DNA of 64,000 bases, from contig NC_035790.1 in NCBI RefSeq assembly GCF_001653235.2, positions 4,278,001-4,342,000 of the forward strand. The letters are read 5' to 3'. The translations under genes and the position numbers were made by a program. Each line of letters starts with the position of its first letter. Positions within the stretch are counted from its first letter, which is position 1. The notes under the pieces were generated by a model, which saw nothing but the letters and a program-made list of their open reading frames with translations, made no database searches and had not been told where the DNA came from. Source of the stretch: Pochonia chlamydosporia 170. Taxonomy: Eukaryota; Ascomycota; Sordariomycetes; Hypocreales; Clavicipitaceae. Shown in pieces: positions 23,334 to 36,526 of this stretch.

Positions 23334-24227
23334 ATGTCCCACGCCATTATGGCAAATTTCGGTCGCCAACTTACGACTGCCTCTCCAGTGCTTGCAATTT
23401 CACCACGACCATTTTTTCAGACACAGCTCTCTGCAGGAACCTTCGGGCGCCACCATCCACCACCAATGTCATTTAGCAGTGCGTCCCCGGCTTTGGCAAA
23501 CCCGGCTCGGTCTGCAGGACGCAAGCGGTCGCGTGATGAGGCATCGGTTAACCTCGAGCCCGACTCGCGAGACCCCGTCACTAGGGATTCCCGTGAAGAA
23601 TGGGTGTATGGCGAGGGCATGGTTCTGATTAAGCCTGGCAAGGGCTACGTTGCGGATGCCTCCAGCCAATCTGGCACATGGGTAGAAGAAAAGAACAACA
23701 ATGAACCTGACACGAGACGCGAAATCGAAGCCACCCAAACTGAAATACGGAACCACAAGTCACAACGGCTAGACCATAACCCGGGCAGGGCATCCCTCGA
23801 CGGCAATTCCACCTCACCCGTCTTCCAGACTTCAGGCCACCAAGGCCATAATGGCAACGACACATTGGTGATCGACAACTTCACCGTTCATCTTGGTATC
23901 GGCTGGAGAAAGTTAAGCACCGAGGAGCATATCCAAGCAGCAGCACGAGGCTGGGCAAAGTTCATTGAAAAAAGCTTCGGGCTACTAAACGTTAGCATCT
24001 GTCTAGAGAGTAAAGGCCTCCAATCCTACCTCGTCGAAGCTGCGGACGGGTACTACCTTTTCACCGAGAACTTACGTCACGGTCGACTCGTCAGTCGGAC
24101 AGTTGAGGGAGCACTTCAAAATTTACAGGTATCTCCGCCAAGTTTTGAGGGCCCAGAACTCGGTCTTACCGCAGCAGGGGACAGACATAGCAATGTCTTG
24201 CCAGACTCGGCCATGGTAATAGATTAG
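23334..24227 (+). CDS. Conserved fungal protein of unknown function
   Basis: Single exon, 297 residues from the first in-frame ATG; starts at 23349 or 23466 are also possible. The N-terminal 60% is low-complexity and polar, with a basic nuclear-localisation-like KRSRDE near residue 63. The folded part is about residues 178-265: IDNFTVHLGIGWRKLS, then an alanine-rich helix (HIQAAARGWAKFIE), then strands with SYLVEAADGYYLFTENLRHG. I recognise this only as a pattern seen in proteins of related ascomycetes, with no known function. No signal peptide or membrane segment. The absence of introns and coherent composition support a real gene. Confidence 0.7.
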   Translation: MSHAIMANFGRQLTTASPVLAISPRPFFQTQLSAGTFGRHHPPPMSFSSASPALANPARSAGRKRSRDEASVNLEPDSRDPVTRDSREEWVYGEGMVLIKPGKGYVADASSQSGTWVEEKNNNEPDTRREIEATQTEIRNHKSQRLDHNPGRASLDGNSTSPVFQTSGHQGHNGNDTLVIDNFTVHLGIGWRKLSTEEHIQAAARGWAKFIEKSFGLLNVSICLESKGLQSYLVEAADGYYLFTENLRHGRLVSRTVEGALQNLQVSPPSFEGPELGLTAAGDRHSNVLPDSAMVID

Positions 24228-25018
24228 TGCGACAGGCATGCCCTCAGCTTATGGTCCATGATTCCTAGCAGAATCGTTACAGCACACTCTGCAGCATGTA
24301 ATATTAGAACAATATATGTTTTTATGCTTCTTCCCAAGGTGTAGGACGGTAATCATTGAGAGATGCAATATGAATACAGGAGTCAGCCCGCGGTACCGTT
24401 GTCCCAATATGGCATTATAGTCCTTTATTGCATCCCTGGAAACTTCCTAGGCAGCTCATACTCTAGGCATTAATTCGGGGTGCATCAGGGTCGTTGGAAG
24501 AATTCGTTTTGCTTCGAATAAACGAAAACAACACCAGTAGTCCTTTTAACAGATTCCACCAACACTCCACCAATTATACGTCGGTAGGCTTGTATGGTGA
24601 ATGTTCTTTTGCTGGGCTGCTCTCAGATTCCAGTTGGAGTACTCCGTACATGGTCATCGTAACTCCAATACTGGAAGAACTCAGCGCACCCTCTCAAACC
24701 TGCAAGCTTCATCAATAAAAACATACATTGCATATCGTTATAGCCGACGCTTTCCTCAACAACCGTACTCCGTACTAGGCGGGTCAGTTTGATTTGCGCA
24801 AGAGCTACCGTCTTGGACTGGGACAAACTGGGTCTGGCAGTCTGGCTTGCCCCAGCCTCATTAGGTAAGGCAACAACCGTGTCGGCATGTCGTTCCGCCA
24901 CTGGAAAGTTGGCAATTGCACAACAGAGAGCAATCACCAGGTTAACCTCCCGACGTGCCCGGTATTCGTCCCCATTTAATTCGAGAGGACCAGGCGAGAA
25001 GCTCTGGACCAAGTCACA
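24228..25018. other. intergenic region with two TACTCCGTA motifs
   Basis: No gene seen. TACTCCGTA occurs at 24640-24648 and 24766-24774, both inside the presumed promoter of the downstream kinase gene. Confidence 0.55.
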
Positions 25019-27392
25019 ATGAATGGGGACATAAGCCTCTCTCGGGCACTTGGCGGACTCCGAATAGCTAACCCCGATGAGGCCGGTAATGGTATTCGCC
25101 CTGACTCTTCCGCAAATGCTCATGATCCCGACTCCAAATCTACAACCACAGCTCGCGACAACATTGACAATGATGCAGTAAACACCACTGCGGAAGAGCG
25201 AAGCTACGCCAAGTACAAAGAAACGGCCATCGATGCTGGCAGATCAAACTCCAGCACAGCCACTCCATTGCCTGTCACGAACAGCCGCGATGCCGCTTCA
25301 ACTCGAGATAAGATTGTTCTCGATGGCCAACGGTTCCCCAATCCGACACATCAAGAATCCCCAGCAGTTGCATTCAATACCGGAATCCCAGCTCGTGAAA
25401 GCTCTATGGCATCCGCAAATCGCTTTTCCACGTCACCTGGCAGAAGTTTGGGCCGAGTAACGACTGACGAGCTACCCATAAATCAGTCCAGCGAAGACTG
25501 GAAAGATCGGGGTGCAGCTGTTGGCCTTCGCCGCGAAATCGACAGTTCCGGCCGCATGGTAGTTCGGCAGATCAAAAAGGGTGTCCGTGACTTCTCCTTC
25601 GGTCGCATCTTGGGAGAAGGCTCCTACAGCACGGTCTACCTTGCCACCGATCGGCAGACCCTGAAGGAGTACGCAATCAAAGTCCTTGAGAAAAGACATA
25701 TAATCAAGGAGAAGAAGATCAAATACGTGAATATTGAGAAAAATACGCTCAATCGCCTCACAGAACATCCTGGAATTGTACGACTCTATTACACATTCCA
25801 AGATGAAGCGTCTTTATACTATGTGCTTGATCTGTGCAACGGTGGAGAACTATTAGGGGTTTTAAAGAAAACCGGAACCTTCGACGTGGATTGCGTCAGG
25901 TTTTATGGTGCGCAGATACTGGATGCAATCGACTACATGCATTCTCGGGGGGTTATTCATCGTGATTTGAAACCTGAGAACGTTTTGCTGGACGACCAAA
26001 TGCATGTTAAGATAACCGACTTTGGGACCGCGAAACTTCTCGGCGATCCTCGTGAAAGTACAGCAGCAAACTCAATTGACCGTGGCGGCGCAGTCAGTCG
26101 ATCACAACGGGGTATTGAAGAGGACAGTCGTGCGGCGTCGTTTGTGGGCACAGCAGAGTATGTTAGTCCTGAGCTTCTTACTCATAAAAGCGCAGGCAAG
26201 GCTAGCGACCTCTGGGCTTTTGGGTGCATCATATATCAATTATTTGCCGGACGTCCACCGTTCAAAGCGGGGAGCGAGTATCTCACCTTCCAGAAGATCG
26301 TAAACCTCGAATACGACTTTCCTGCTGGATTTCCACCTCCCGCGCGCGATCTTATTGAGAGGTGTTTGGTCCTGGATCCTGCAAGAAGGCTTACAATTGA
26401 GCATATAAAGAATCATGAGTTTTTCGATGGACAGCAATTTGGGAAAGGCTTATGGCGAGCGAAGGCACCAAGACTACGACCATATATACCTCCTGCGCAG
26501 GAGCCTAATATCATCCAATTGAACGGATTCCCTTCTAGCGCCGGGAAGTCAAACAACAATAACCAAACCCCTAGACCTACGCCACAGCCACAAACTGCCA
26601 CTAATGTCGGAAGCAGCCGGCCGGTGAGAATCATTACAGAGCTTCCTCCGCCTACACAACTAGACATTGAGTGGTCACCAGTGTTGACAAAGAACAATGA
26701 ACGAATATTGAGGCTGGGAGATCTAATGGTGGTTTCCACCCCTCTGCCAAACAGCATTCATCGAAAAGGATCTGACGAAGGCCATAAAAAACTATCTCGT
26801 TTCTTCGGGGGTAGTACAACCAAGAAGAGGCAGCGCTTGGTGATGGTGACCTCAAGCGGCCGTATTGTGCTTGCTCCGGCGGGAGGGGAGGAAAAGAGGG
26901 CAAAGCAAGAGCTATCACTTCTAACCTCAGATGCGACTTGGAGAACACAACTGGATGCCAAGGGGCAGCTCATATGGTGTGTTGATACGGTAAGTTTCTC
27001 AGTTTTGTCCTTACCTATTTTGTCACTGACACACTTTGCAGGCCGGTTACCATTACACATTTGAAGAGACCAAGCTTTCTGTGAATAGTGATGAGGAGCG
27101 ACCCTCAGCGGACGAGTGGGTTGAATGCCTTGAGAAGGCAAGGGATATGGCCTTGTCTCAAGGTGCGAACCCTCCAAGCAACGATGGGCCATTCGCAGAT
27201 ATATCTTCTGCAGTGTCGAGTCCAGCCAGTACCTTGGGCAGTAGAGCTCAGTATCAGGAAGGCAATAGTCCTCACGATCGAAATGGACGCAATCATTTGA
27301 GCAAAAACCAACCTGGGCACGATGATTTGACGTCAAAACGGAATCGATTCAGCAAACGACACTCGCGGAACGGCTTAGGATCCGCTTTTTAG
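25019..27392 (+). CDS. pkh1: PDK1-type protein kinase (Pkh1/Pkh2 homologue)
   Basis: Two exons, 25019-26989 and 27042-27392, with one 52-bp phase 0 intron, give 773 residues. After a polar leader of about 185 residues comes an AGC kinase domain (about 190-475): Gly loop GEGSYSTVYLA, Lys in YAIKVLEK, HRDLKPEN, DFG in ITDFGTAK and SPELL. The activation loop has the PDK1 signature SFVGTAEYVSPELL, whose Ser is the autophosphorylation site of the family. There is an insert before the activation Ser. The C-terminal region (about 540-690), from LDIEWSPVLTKNNERILRLG, matches the PH-like domain of PDK1. In yeast, Pkh kinases phosphorylate activation loops of other AGC kinases (Ypk, Sch9, Pkc1) in sphingolipid and wall signalling. 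The tail is Ser-rich and basic. Confidence 0.93.
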
Positions 27393-28453
27393 GGACCTTG
27401 AAATACGCGATGTGCTTTCTTTTTTGTTTTTGTTTTTTCATTTTGAAATGGCACACAAGCTGCTAGGTTTCTACGTCTTGTTCCCGTTGTTTATCATCTA
27501 AGTACACTCACATTCTGTCGTGTATTTTCTGTCGTGTATACATAGCCATGGCATTGTCAGCGAGGCGTAAATGAGGTATTATTTCCATTTCGTGATGTTA
27601 CCATCACCGTTGCTGTTGGTGCGGGTCGGCTGTTGCATTTCTCTGTTCCAATGTTCGGTCTCAACCACACCTTTCTTTGGGTGAGACGAAAGCTTTCGAC
27701 GAACGGGTTGAAGAGGATGAACAAAGGCTAATCACACCAAATGCATGTTTTTAAGATTTTAGATCGTGTGATTGGTCTATTCAGCTGCTAAAATAAACAG
27801 CATGAGTGTTAGCATCATATAGGAAGATTCTAGAACTTTTTTCACTTCTCCCGCAAAAGTAGAACTATCTGGGTGTACAGCTGGATGTACTATTTCCGCT
27901 AGCGGTGAGGGGATGGCGTCGATGTGCAAACAAGTATGTCACATCACCCGACGTGCGATTAAGCAATCCATACGCTGAGGTTCGTCAGGACGATGATCGC
28001 GAAATGAACTGACAATTGGAGTATTAAGTCATACGAGACAGAACCACGGAGCCTCCAGTCTTCGGATCAGAAATATTGCAATTAGACTTCATATAGCTAC
28101 TTTGACCAAATTGGTGTATACCTTGCAAAATTAACTGGTGAGACTATGTGTGAGGAACAGCAAGGCGGCTTTGGCGGCGTGTCAGTCATGGCGGTATCAG
28201 GTGTAAGTCATACGAACCCATGCTTCTGTCGTTGACCAGTGGATACCTACCTAGGTAGGGAGAGGCTATGGGTGGATGCTGGACAGGCAAGGCAGAACGG
28301 GTCTGTTGGAACGACCTTACGGAAAGATATCACGTGATATTTCACATGATTTAAAATTCGCGATCCTGACACGGGTTGGACACGAGGAGGGTCAAGAGGG
28401 CATCGCGAAGTCCATGGTCATCAGCAAGAGCGATTCACCAACCCGACGTCGCA
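27393..28453. other. intergenic region
   Basis: No gene supported. It contains the kinase 3' UTR (T-rich stretch 27418-27440), a TACCTAGG palindrome at 28243-28260 and the Rsc6 promoter. An open frame from 28276 has no recognisable content. Confidence 0.5.
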
Positions 28454-30157
28454 ATGCAAGGTCAATATCGCAATTATGCCCAGCAAGTACCTCACCGCTC
28501 CCCTCACGCTGCTAGTCAGCGTCGCGGGGGCATAGGTAAGGACGAGACTTTTGAGGCATTCGTGCATACACCCGACAACGACTAACTTCACCTAGGGCCA
28601 ATGATGTCGTCTGGTCCCCATCCTTCTGTGCCATTAACTCAAGCGCAGATAGCACAGCAGCAACAAGCACAGGCTCATGCCCACGAGCTGGCAAGGCGTC
28701 GGAGCCGCAAACCAACCGACAAGAATATTCCCGATGGGGTAGACGACTGCATTGTTGACCAAGAGGCTGTTCAGAGATACAAGGCACTGAGGGACGTTGA
28801 GAGAATTCTGGACGCCACTACAACCCGTAAACGGCTCGATGTATCAGACTCATGTAGCCGAACTAACAGCAAGGTTTGCGGAACTATTGCCACCGTAGAG
28901 AATTATGCTCTACAATTCATAGATTGAGGCTAACAGGTTATCATCAGCTCTCCAAAACACTTCGAATTTGGGTCAGCAACACTGTTGAAGACCAAGCTTG
29001 GCAAGGTACAGGGCTCAATGTTGACACCTTCGATTTCACATCAAACATGGAGGCATCATATCGCGTCAAAATTGAAGGCCGATTGCTAGATGACGACATG
29101 CTCAATGACACAAACCCCTCTCCCGATCCTCTGTCAGGTACCGCAGGGGAAGCAGGTAAACCCGAGTCAAATCAACATGACATTCCAAATTCTGGTACTT
29201 CTCCAACTTGCCGGTTCTCCCACTTCTTCAAGTCACTATCCGTCGATTTCGATCATCCTCGCTTCCCGAGTGGCTCAGGACACAACGTTGAATGGAAAAA
29301 GCCGGAAGCGGGATCCAAAACTCAGTCTAGCAGCAACACTATTTCCGCCACGGACTTCGATGAGCTTACTTTCAAAAGAAACGGCGATGAAAACACGAAT
29401 ATTATGATCAATTTGTACCGGCACGAATCTCCTGAGCGTTACCAATTCAGCCCTGAGCTTGAGGACGTAATTGACATGCATGAAGGGACACAACAGGAAG
29501 CGGTGGGGGCATTGTGGGAATACGTCAGGTTCTGGAATCTCCAAGAGGACGAGGAGAAACGGAATTTTCGGTGTGATGAGCTCCTGAAAAAGGTACTGAG
29601 GCCCCATGACACAGAGGACCATCAGCCACTAACCCCTATGCTAGGTTATCGGAAGAGGTGATATCGGATATATACCAATGTTGAATGACTATGTCACACA
29701 GCACCTTCGGCCACTACCTCCAGTTAGATTACCCTATACAATCCGCGTCGACGAAGCCTTCCATAAGGATCCTCAGGCCACAGTCTACGACGTACAGGTC
29801 CTCGTGGACGATTCTTTGCGCGGTGCGCTGCAGCCTCTTATCAATAATTCACAATATGCGTCCATGCTAAAGGATGTTACCTTGCTTGATGAGCAATTAG
29901 CTCGTTTGGTACAAGCTATTGCAGTTTCAAAGGCTAAACACTCCTTTTTTGTCTCCTTGAGTGAGGATCCAGCGAACTTCGTCAAAAGTTGGCTGAGTTC
30001 GCAGAGACGAGACCTCGAGGTGATTTTAGGGGAAGCTGCTAAAGGTGGAGGAGACTCCCTTGCAGCTGACGAATGGAGGCGTGGGGGAGTAAACAGCGTT
30101 TGGACAACACAGAATGCGCGTGAAAGTGTCAATGTGCTACTGTCTAGGCAGCGGTAA
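28454..30157 (+). CDS. rsc6: SWIB/MDM2-domain subunit of SWI/SNF or RSC chromatin remodelling complex
   Basis: Four exons, 28454-28535, 28596-28873, 28948-29592 and 29645-30157, give 505 residues; all introns are 52-74 bp. The N-terminus is Gln/Ala-rich (residues about 45-65), followed by DKNIPDGVDDCIVDQEAVQRY and the coiled ALRDVERILDATTTRKRLD segment typical of Snf12/Rsc6/BAF60. The block LRIWVSNTVEDQAWQG follows the second junction. The SWIB fold lies around residues 275-350: YQFSPELEDVIDMHEGTQQE, ALWEYVRFWNLQED, LLKKVIGRGDIGYIPMLNDY. These proteins are structural subunits of ATP-dependent remodellers in the nucleus. Fungi often have a single Snf12/Rsc6 protein, so assignment to one complex is not possible from sequence alone. 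Confidence 0.9.
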
Positions 30158-30627
30158 ATGCTGCCACGACAAGAGTATTCTTGCCCAATAAACCACGGCA
30201 TGCCAAGCCATTCTTTTATCAGTAGATTGGGGGCGTTTCGACCAGGGGGCGGCGTCACTGGAGCCTGGAACCTTGAGGAAATGATTATTTAAAATTGTTC
30301 CTAATATCAATTGTAAGATACCTGTTACTGGTTTCATTCGCTGGTGAGTCGGCCTGCGGGCTGGACCAGGGCAAGCGTTGTATTTCATGTCTCTTGTAGT
30401 ATAGTGATACTCGTCTGAGCCGCCAGTTAGCTCCCATGGCATCACCGACACCAGACTCGTGGACCGTCAAGTCACACCCAGTATTCCTTCCTCCCAGACC
30501 AAGCACATCGGTCTGGCTTGGGTCTTCTTGGTTAAGAATGTTTGAACTCAGGTGCCACCACGGGCACCTCAATTGCAGTATATCTGGATTTCCATATTTT
30601 CCATCACCTCGAGCAACCCTCCCCACA
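30158..30627. other. convergent intergenic spacer RSC6 / hymA
   Basis: About 470 bp between two converging genes; should hold both 3' UTRs. Nothing else recognised. Confidence 0.5.
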
Positions 30628-31997
30628 TTATCTTTGCATTTGGACCGGGTTGGGTGGCATATTGCGTATTTGCTTGATCAGAAATTCGCGTTCGTCGATA
30701 AACTGCTCATCATCCGTCCGATCTTCTAGGAAGTGTGAGAGGAACGTGAGGAGCTTTTCACGATTCATGATAAGGATTTTTTGTACGGCCATGGACTTGT
30801 GCGGATTGGCGACAAATACTTTAAACACATGAAAGCCCTCATACTGGACCATCTTCCGATCATCTCGAAGTAAGTTCATGCATATTTTGAGGTGGTCGCC
30901 GCGATCGACATAGGCGGTCATGACACTGTAGTTGGACCGATCAAGTAGAATCTCCCCCAGAAGTTTAATAGATTGGCGCTTAGTGACATAACTGCTGGAT
31001 TGCACGAGTGTGCTATTGTACTTTTCGAAAAACATGTCGAAGTTTACCGAAAGGTATCGGGGGACCAGATCCTTGTGCCTGGTCAGTAGTTCCTGTTGGA
31101 CCTGTCAGCTCGATACGTCACCAGAGAATTTGGTCAGCAAATACTGATTTTAGGATACCATACCCTGAATGTAGTAAATGCATCGGCTGCCACTTCAAAT
31201 GAGCTTTTGTCTATCCAGTCAAAAAATCTCCAGAACACGCCCCTTCCACTTTGCGGTCGGTCACGATCAATGGCATTCAAGCCTTTGGCACTCGAACCGG
31301 GTTCATCCCCATCATCGTAGAGGATGACTGCAGCTGCTGCCTCGTTTTTTAGTAGCTCTCGTAGGACCGACCCGGCTGGTGTTGCGCTCTCCTTGTGGTC
31401 ATATGCTCGACATAACTCAACAAGGACCTGTGGCCGGTTACACACGACGTATGAGAGAGCTATGGGGTCACTTTTAGGGGCAGCAGAGGCAGGTCGAAAC
31501 CTGAACACATATGAAAATATAACCTGAGTATCCTTTCGTGATTCAAATGGCAGGCGGTAGAGGTTAATGGCGAGGAGATGTAGCAAATCTTCGTCTATCA
31601 ACCCCGTGACGAGTTGATATATCTGTTCTGGGGAGCTGTCTGATTCTGTTATATTGAATCAGCCATGTCCCAAGACTCGCGAGTGTCGCTTCGACATTTG
31701 GGGTAGTCCCGTTGGGCATGGCGACCGTACCTTGTGTTCCCTGCAGGACGATTTTCATTTGGTTCAAAACCCGTGCCAGTTCTTCTGCCTTGGAGCATCA
31801 ACGAGCGTCAGGTAACATAATCTGGCGGCCGGGGGTGAGGTGTGATGAATTGGAGATTAAACTGCTATAACTGATGGTCCATGTTGACATACCTTAACTG
31901 CGGAGTTGGGGCCTTCGAGACGAAGCACATGCTCCCGTGCCTGCCTGTGCAGGTCAGCAGCGCCACGAGATCGTGCCCTGCCAAACAGAAACGACAT
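30628..31997 (-). CDS. hymA: Mo25-like scaffold protein HymA
   Basis: Four minus-strand exons, 31997-31893, 31788-31731, 31645-31164 and 31092-30628, give 369 residues. All junctions restore the family sequence: GPNSAVK/AEELARVLNQMK, GTQ/ESDSSPEQIYQL, DAFTTFR/ELLTRHKDLV. The whole protein is the Mo25 alpha-helical repeat fold, with conserved VIFSYVFRFRP, FFDWIDKSSFEVAADAF, and KRQSIKLLGEILLDRSNY. Mo25/HymA activates STE20-family (germinal centre) kinases and is part of the morphogenesis (MOR/RAM) network; in Aspergillus hymA is required for conidiophore development and in Neurospora the homologue acts in septation and branching. Cytoplasmic, no membrane segment. It shares an upstream region of about 1.1 kb with the divergent isoleucyl-tRNA synthetase gene. 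Confidence 0.93.
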
Positions 31998-33135
31998 GTC
32001 GTTGAACTGACAATGTTCGTCAGGATGGCATACACAACTTGTATGTTAGTGTGGCCAGCTGTTGTCAATGCAATGGTTTGCCATCCGGCTCAGTCACGGC
32101 TAAGTGGCTGAGATTTTTGGGCGTCTGGTGTCTCCAGGCTGAAGTTGTCTTTGGTCAGTATGCGGGGCAACACAGGGAGCCTGTGAGTGCATACGCTTGG
32201 GTCAATACTCCCTACCTAAGGTACCTAGGTAGTTGACCCGTGCCTGGGATAGGCACCTACTGTAGGTACCTAGGTACTTCAAGTACGTAGGAACGCCGAG
32301 GGTTGGTGAGCAGTAGTGGCCTTGTAACGGCCTAGATCTGATCAATCTCTGGTCTGGTCTGGTTGATCAATCTCAATAGCAAACGCTTTTTGACGGACGC
32401 GATGAGAGCACCACCTCACGGCCGACAGCCAGTTCGCAAGCAACCCGGACACGACCGGACACTTAGGTACCGGACCCTCATGTGTACCTGGGGCCCCCTC
32501 ACAGCAAATGTAAGTTGCCTGGTTGCCATTTGGCGCCCCTCATCATCTAGACATGGACCCGACCCACAGACCACATCAATGCCAGGCCTATTGACGCTTC
32601 GGATGGTGTGACAGTGTTGCTCTGACATATGAGAAATAGGTTCATCGATTAATGGCTGTGGAATGGCATCAATATGACAAGACGACGGCGATAAAAGAGC
32701 ACAGCAACCACAAGCCAGCATTACAGCACTGGGAGACCCACACATTAGTACATATAAAGACCAAAAAGAAAGAAAGAAAGAAAGAAAAATCAATCCCAAA
32801 AAAAAAGCCATGCCAGCTGAATAAGTTGTAGGGTAGCAGCACCAGACATAGCTTTGTATGTAACTCAATTTTTCGGCAATGTGTGCGCCAGACCAACCCC
32901 GCCCCCACCAACAGGTTTGGGCAATGTGATGACCCCACCTTGAGTCACTGCGCAGTATTTTCTTCTCCTGGAGAGACCAAAGTCAGAAATCTCATCGCCT
33001 CGCCATTCGAAGAGACCACCTAGGTAGGCCACGTCGATTTCGAACTGCAAAAACCGCAGGCATTCACAATCTACGAGTGGTGACGGCTCGCCAACACCTG
33101 AGCTCCTCCACGTTTCCACTGACATCATCTGCGCA
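31998..33135. other. divergent intergenic region hymA / ILS1
   Basis: Holds the promoters of both flanking genes. It contains a TACCTAGG cluster at 32211-32290, overlapping GGTCTGG at 32351-32362, a GAAA microsatellite (about 32766-32787) and a copy of CCTAGGTAGG at about 33019-33028, in the 5' leader of ILS1. No gene supported. Confidence 0.6.
32211..32290. repeat. TACCTAGG palindrome cluster
   Basis: Two copies about 35 bp apart: CCTACCTAAGGTACCTAGGT and GTAGGTACCTAGGTACTTC, the second followed by AAGTACGTAG. Confidence 0.8.
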
Positions 33136-36100
33136 ATGTCCATAGATTTTCCCAAGGAGGAGGTAGTCACAATCGAGAGATGGCGTGCCATTAACGCATT
33201 CCAACGCCAGGTATGGAGCAAGTGTACCACGTAGAAGTCGCGAAAATTAACATTGTTTACTAAACTTTCCTGCCGATAGCTTGAATTGTCGAGTGGCCGC
33301 CCGCACTATACGTTTTATGATGGCCCGCCATTCGCAACCGGTCTTCCTCACTATGGGCACTTGCTGGCATCGACAATCAAGGATATCATACCGAGATATT
33401 GGTCAATGAAGGGTTTCCATGTCGAACGTCGATTCGGCTGGGACACTCACGGGCTACCAATTGAGCACGAAATTGACAAGAAATTAGGCATATCCGGAAA
33501 AGCTGCTGTTATGAAGTTTGGGATTGAAAAGTACAACGAAGAATGCCGCGCCATTGTCATGCGCTATGCTTCAGAATGGCGAATTACAATCGAGCGGTTG
33601 GGGCGGTGGATAGACTTTGACAATGACTACAAGGTGAGCAGTTGACATGGATAGCTGATTTCTTATATTCTAATACTGCGCGTAGACGATGGATCCCAAA
33701 TTCATGGAATCTTTGTGGTGGGTTTTCAAGCAACTGTTTGAGAAAGGACAGGTCTACCAAGGTCATCGGGTTATGCCGTACTCCACAGTCCTCACAACTG
33801 CACTGAGCAACTTTGAAGCGAATCAGAACTATCAAGATGTAACCGACCCGGCCGTGGTAGTGTCATTTCCACTTGTCGAAGATCCAGATATCCACCTCCT
33901 AGCCTGGACGACCACGCCATGGACCCTTCCCTCCCACACGGGCCTGGCCGTGCACCCGGATTTTGAATACATCAAGATACATGATGAGAAATCGGGAAAA
34001 GTCTTTGTCATCCTCGAACAACTACTATCCACTCTGTATAAAGATCCGAAGAAGGCGAAGTACTCCGTGGTTGGAAAAGTCAAGGGCAAAGAAATGTTGG
34101 GATGGCAATACAAGCCGCTATTTGACTACTTCTACGAGGATTTCAAGGACCATGGCTTCCGAGTGCTCAATGGAACCTATGTTACAGCAGACAGCGGGAC
34201 GGGAATTGTACATCAAGCACCTGCCTTTGGCGAGGAGGATTACAACGTTGCTGTAGCGGCGGGAGTTATCAGTGAAAAGAGGCCACCACCGGACCCACTT
34301 GACGATACCGGCCACTTTACAGAGAAAGTGCCAGACTTTGCTGGCATGCATGTTAAACAGGCTGACAAACACATAATCAAGTATCTGAAGGCTGCCGATC
34401 GCTTGGTTGTCGAGTCACAGTTACGCCACTCATACCCAATGTGCCCCAGATCCGACACACCCCTTATTTACCGTGCGGTACCTTCCTGGTTCATTAGAAT
34501 ACCTGAGATCATCCCCGATATGCTCAAAAATATTGAGGGATCTCACTGGGTCCCCTCTTTTGTCAAGGAGCGTCGATTTGCTAGCTGGATAGCTAACGCA
34601 AGAGATTGGAATGTTGGCAGAAATCGGTACTGGGGCACCCCGATTCCTCTATGGGTCAGTGACGACCTAGAAGAGAGAGTCTGCATCGGGAGCATTGAAG
34701 AGCTGCGCGAACTTAGCGGGTATAAAGGTGAAATCAAAGATCTGCATCGCGACAAGGTAGATCACATCACCATCCCTAGCAAGATGGGTAAAGGTACATT
34801 GAGGCGAGTTGACGAAGTCTTCGACTGCTGGTTTGAATCAGGAAGCATGCCATATGCCAGCCAACATTACCCTTTTGAAAACGTCGAAAAGTTTGAGAAG
34901 TCCTTTCCAGGGGACTTCATTGCCGAGGGACTTGATCAAACTCGAGGGTGGTTTTACACTCTCCTCGTGCTTGGGACACATTTATTTGGTTGCTCACCCT
35001 TTCAAAATTGTGTCGTGAATGGCATTGTACTTGCAGAAGACGGCAAGAAGATGTCAAAAAGACTCAAAAACTACCCTGACCCTTCTATTGTGATGGATAA
35101 GTATGGTTCTGATGCTCTCCGACTGTATCTTATTAATTCGCCGGTTGTTCGGGCTGAGCCTCTTCGGTTTAAAGAGTCTGGAGTAAAAGAGGTTGTGCAG
35201 AAGGTTCTGCTTCCGCTTTGGAACAGCTTCAAGTTCTTCGAAGGGCAGACTGCTCTCTTGAAGAAGACAGAAGGAGTTGAGTATATGTGGAATCCGGACA
35301 TGGAATCAGAAAACGACAATGTCATGGACCGTTGGATTCTGGCAAGCTGCCAAAGTCTTTTAGAGTTCGTCAACAAAGAAATGCGAGGTATGAACTCCTA
35401 CTGACATAAGAATGGAATATCAGGCTCTAACATCTAAGCAGGATATCGACTCTATACAGTTGTACCACGACTCCTGGAACTCATCGACAACACCACCAAC
35501 TGGTATATCAGATTTAACCGACGGAGACTCAAGGGAGAGAATGGTCTGCAAGATACACAGCATGCGCTAAATGCCCTCTTCGAAGTCCTGTACACTCTTT
35601 GCCGAGGGTTGGCTCCATTTACACCATTTTTGTCAGATACTATCTATCTGAAATTACTCCCGCACATTCCGCAAGAACTGCAGGCACAAGATCCTCGAAG
35701 CGTTCACTTTCTGCCATTTCCAGAAGTCAGGAAAGAGCTCTTTAACTCGGAAGTAGAGAGGAGAGTCTCGAGAATGCAACGAGTAATTGAATTGGCAAGA
35801 GTGTCAAGAGAACGAAAAAGTATCGGCCTAAAGACGCCGCTCAAGACATTGGTTGTCATACATCATGACCCCCAATATCTCGATGATGTTAAATCGCTAG
35901 AGAGTTATATCACTGAAGAGCTCAATGTTCGAGACCTTATTCTATCAGGTGACGAGGCGAATTATAACGTTCAGCTCAGCGTCACTGCGGATTGGCCGGT
36001 CCTTGGTAAAAAGCTCAGAAAGGACATGGCTCGGGTTAAAAAAGCATTGCCGAACTTGACTAGCGAACAAGTCCAAGAATACTTGCAGAACAGAGAGATT

Positions 36101-36526
36101 TTGGTTGACGGAATTCGGCTAGAAGAAGGCGATTTGGTTGTCCGACGTGGGCTACGGGAGGATGATACATCCAAAAATCTGGAAATCAACTCGGACAACG
36201 AGGTTCTCACCATCCTGGACTCCGAAATCTACCCCGAATTGGCACAAGAGGGTTTGGCCAGGGAAATCATCAACAGAGTCCAAAGGCTTCGTAAGAAGGC
36301 GGGACTCCAGGCGACGGATGATGTCAAGATGGAATATCAGGTCTTGTCCGACCCCGAAGGTGTGGGGTTGACTGAAGTCTTGATGTCTCAATCCGCCACA
36401 TTCGAAAAAACCTTGCGGCGACCCCTTGAGAAGGTGCGAGGGGACGGGACAACCTCCGCAATTATTGCAGAGGAGGAGCAAGAAGTACAACAGGCTACCT
36501 TCTTACTGCGCCTAATCCACATGTAG
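33136..36526 (+). CDS. ils1: Cytosolic isoleucyl-tRNA synthetase
   Basis: Four exons, 33136-33210, 33280-33633, 33686-35387 and 35442-36526, give 1071 residues, the usual length of the eukaryotic cytosolic enzyme. The class I HIGH motif is the HYGH variant in PHYGHLLAS (about residue 45). [23 protein letters not shown] and the KMSKS-loop variant KMSKR in [16 protein letters not shown] are clear. The editing (CP1) domain lies between, including the [16 protein letters not shown] block. The anticodon-binding region begins near [15 protein letters not shown]. No mitochondrial presequence is seen, so the product should be cytosolic, charging tRNA-Ile and correcting misactivated valine. The start is supported by the FPKEEV leader that joins directly to [19 protein letters not shown]. 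Confidence 0.96.

Noticed and set aside
30285..30729. Open frames on both strands between RSC6 and hymA
   Set aside because: They overlap one another, have no domain, and lie in a short convergent spacer expected to be 3' UTR.
32760..32800. Purine-rich GAAA run as a functional element
   Set aside because: A simple microsatellite of a few units within an intergenic region; nothing links it to either flanking gene.
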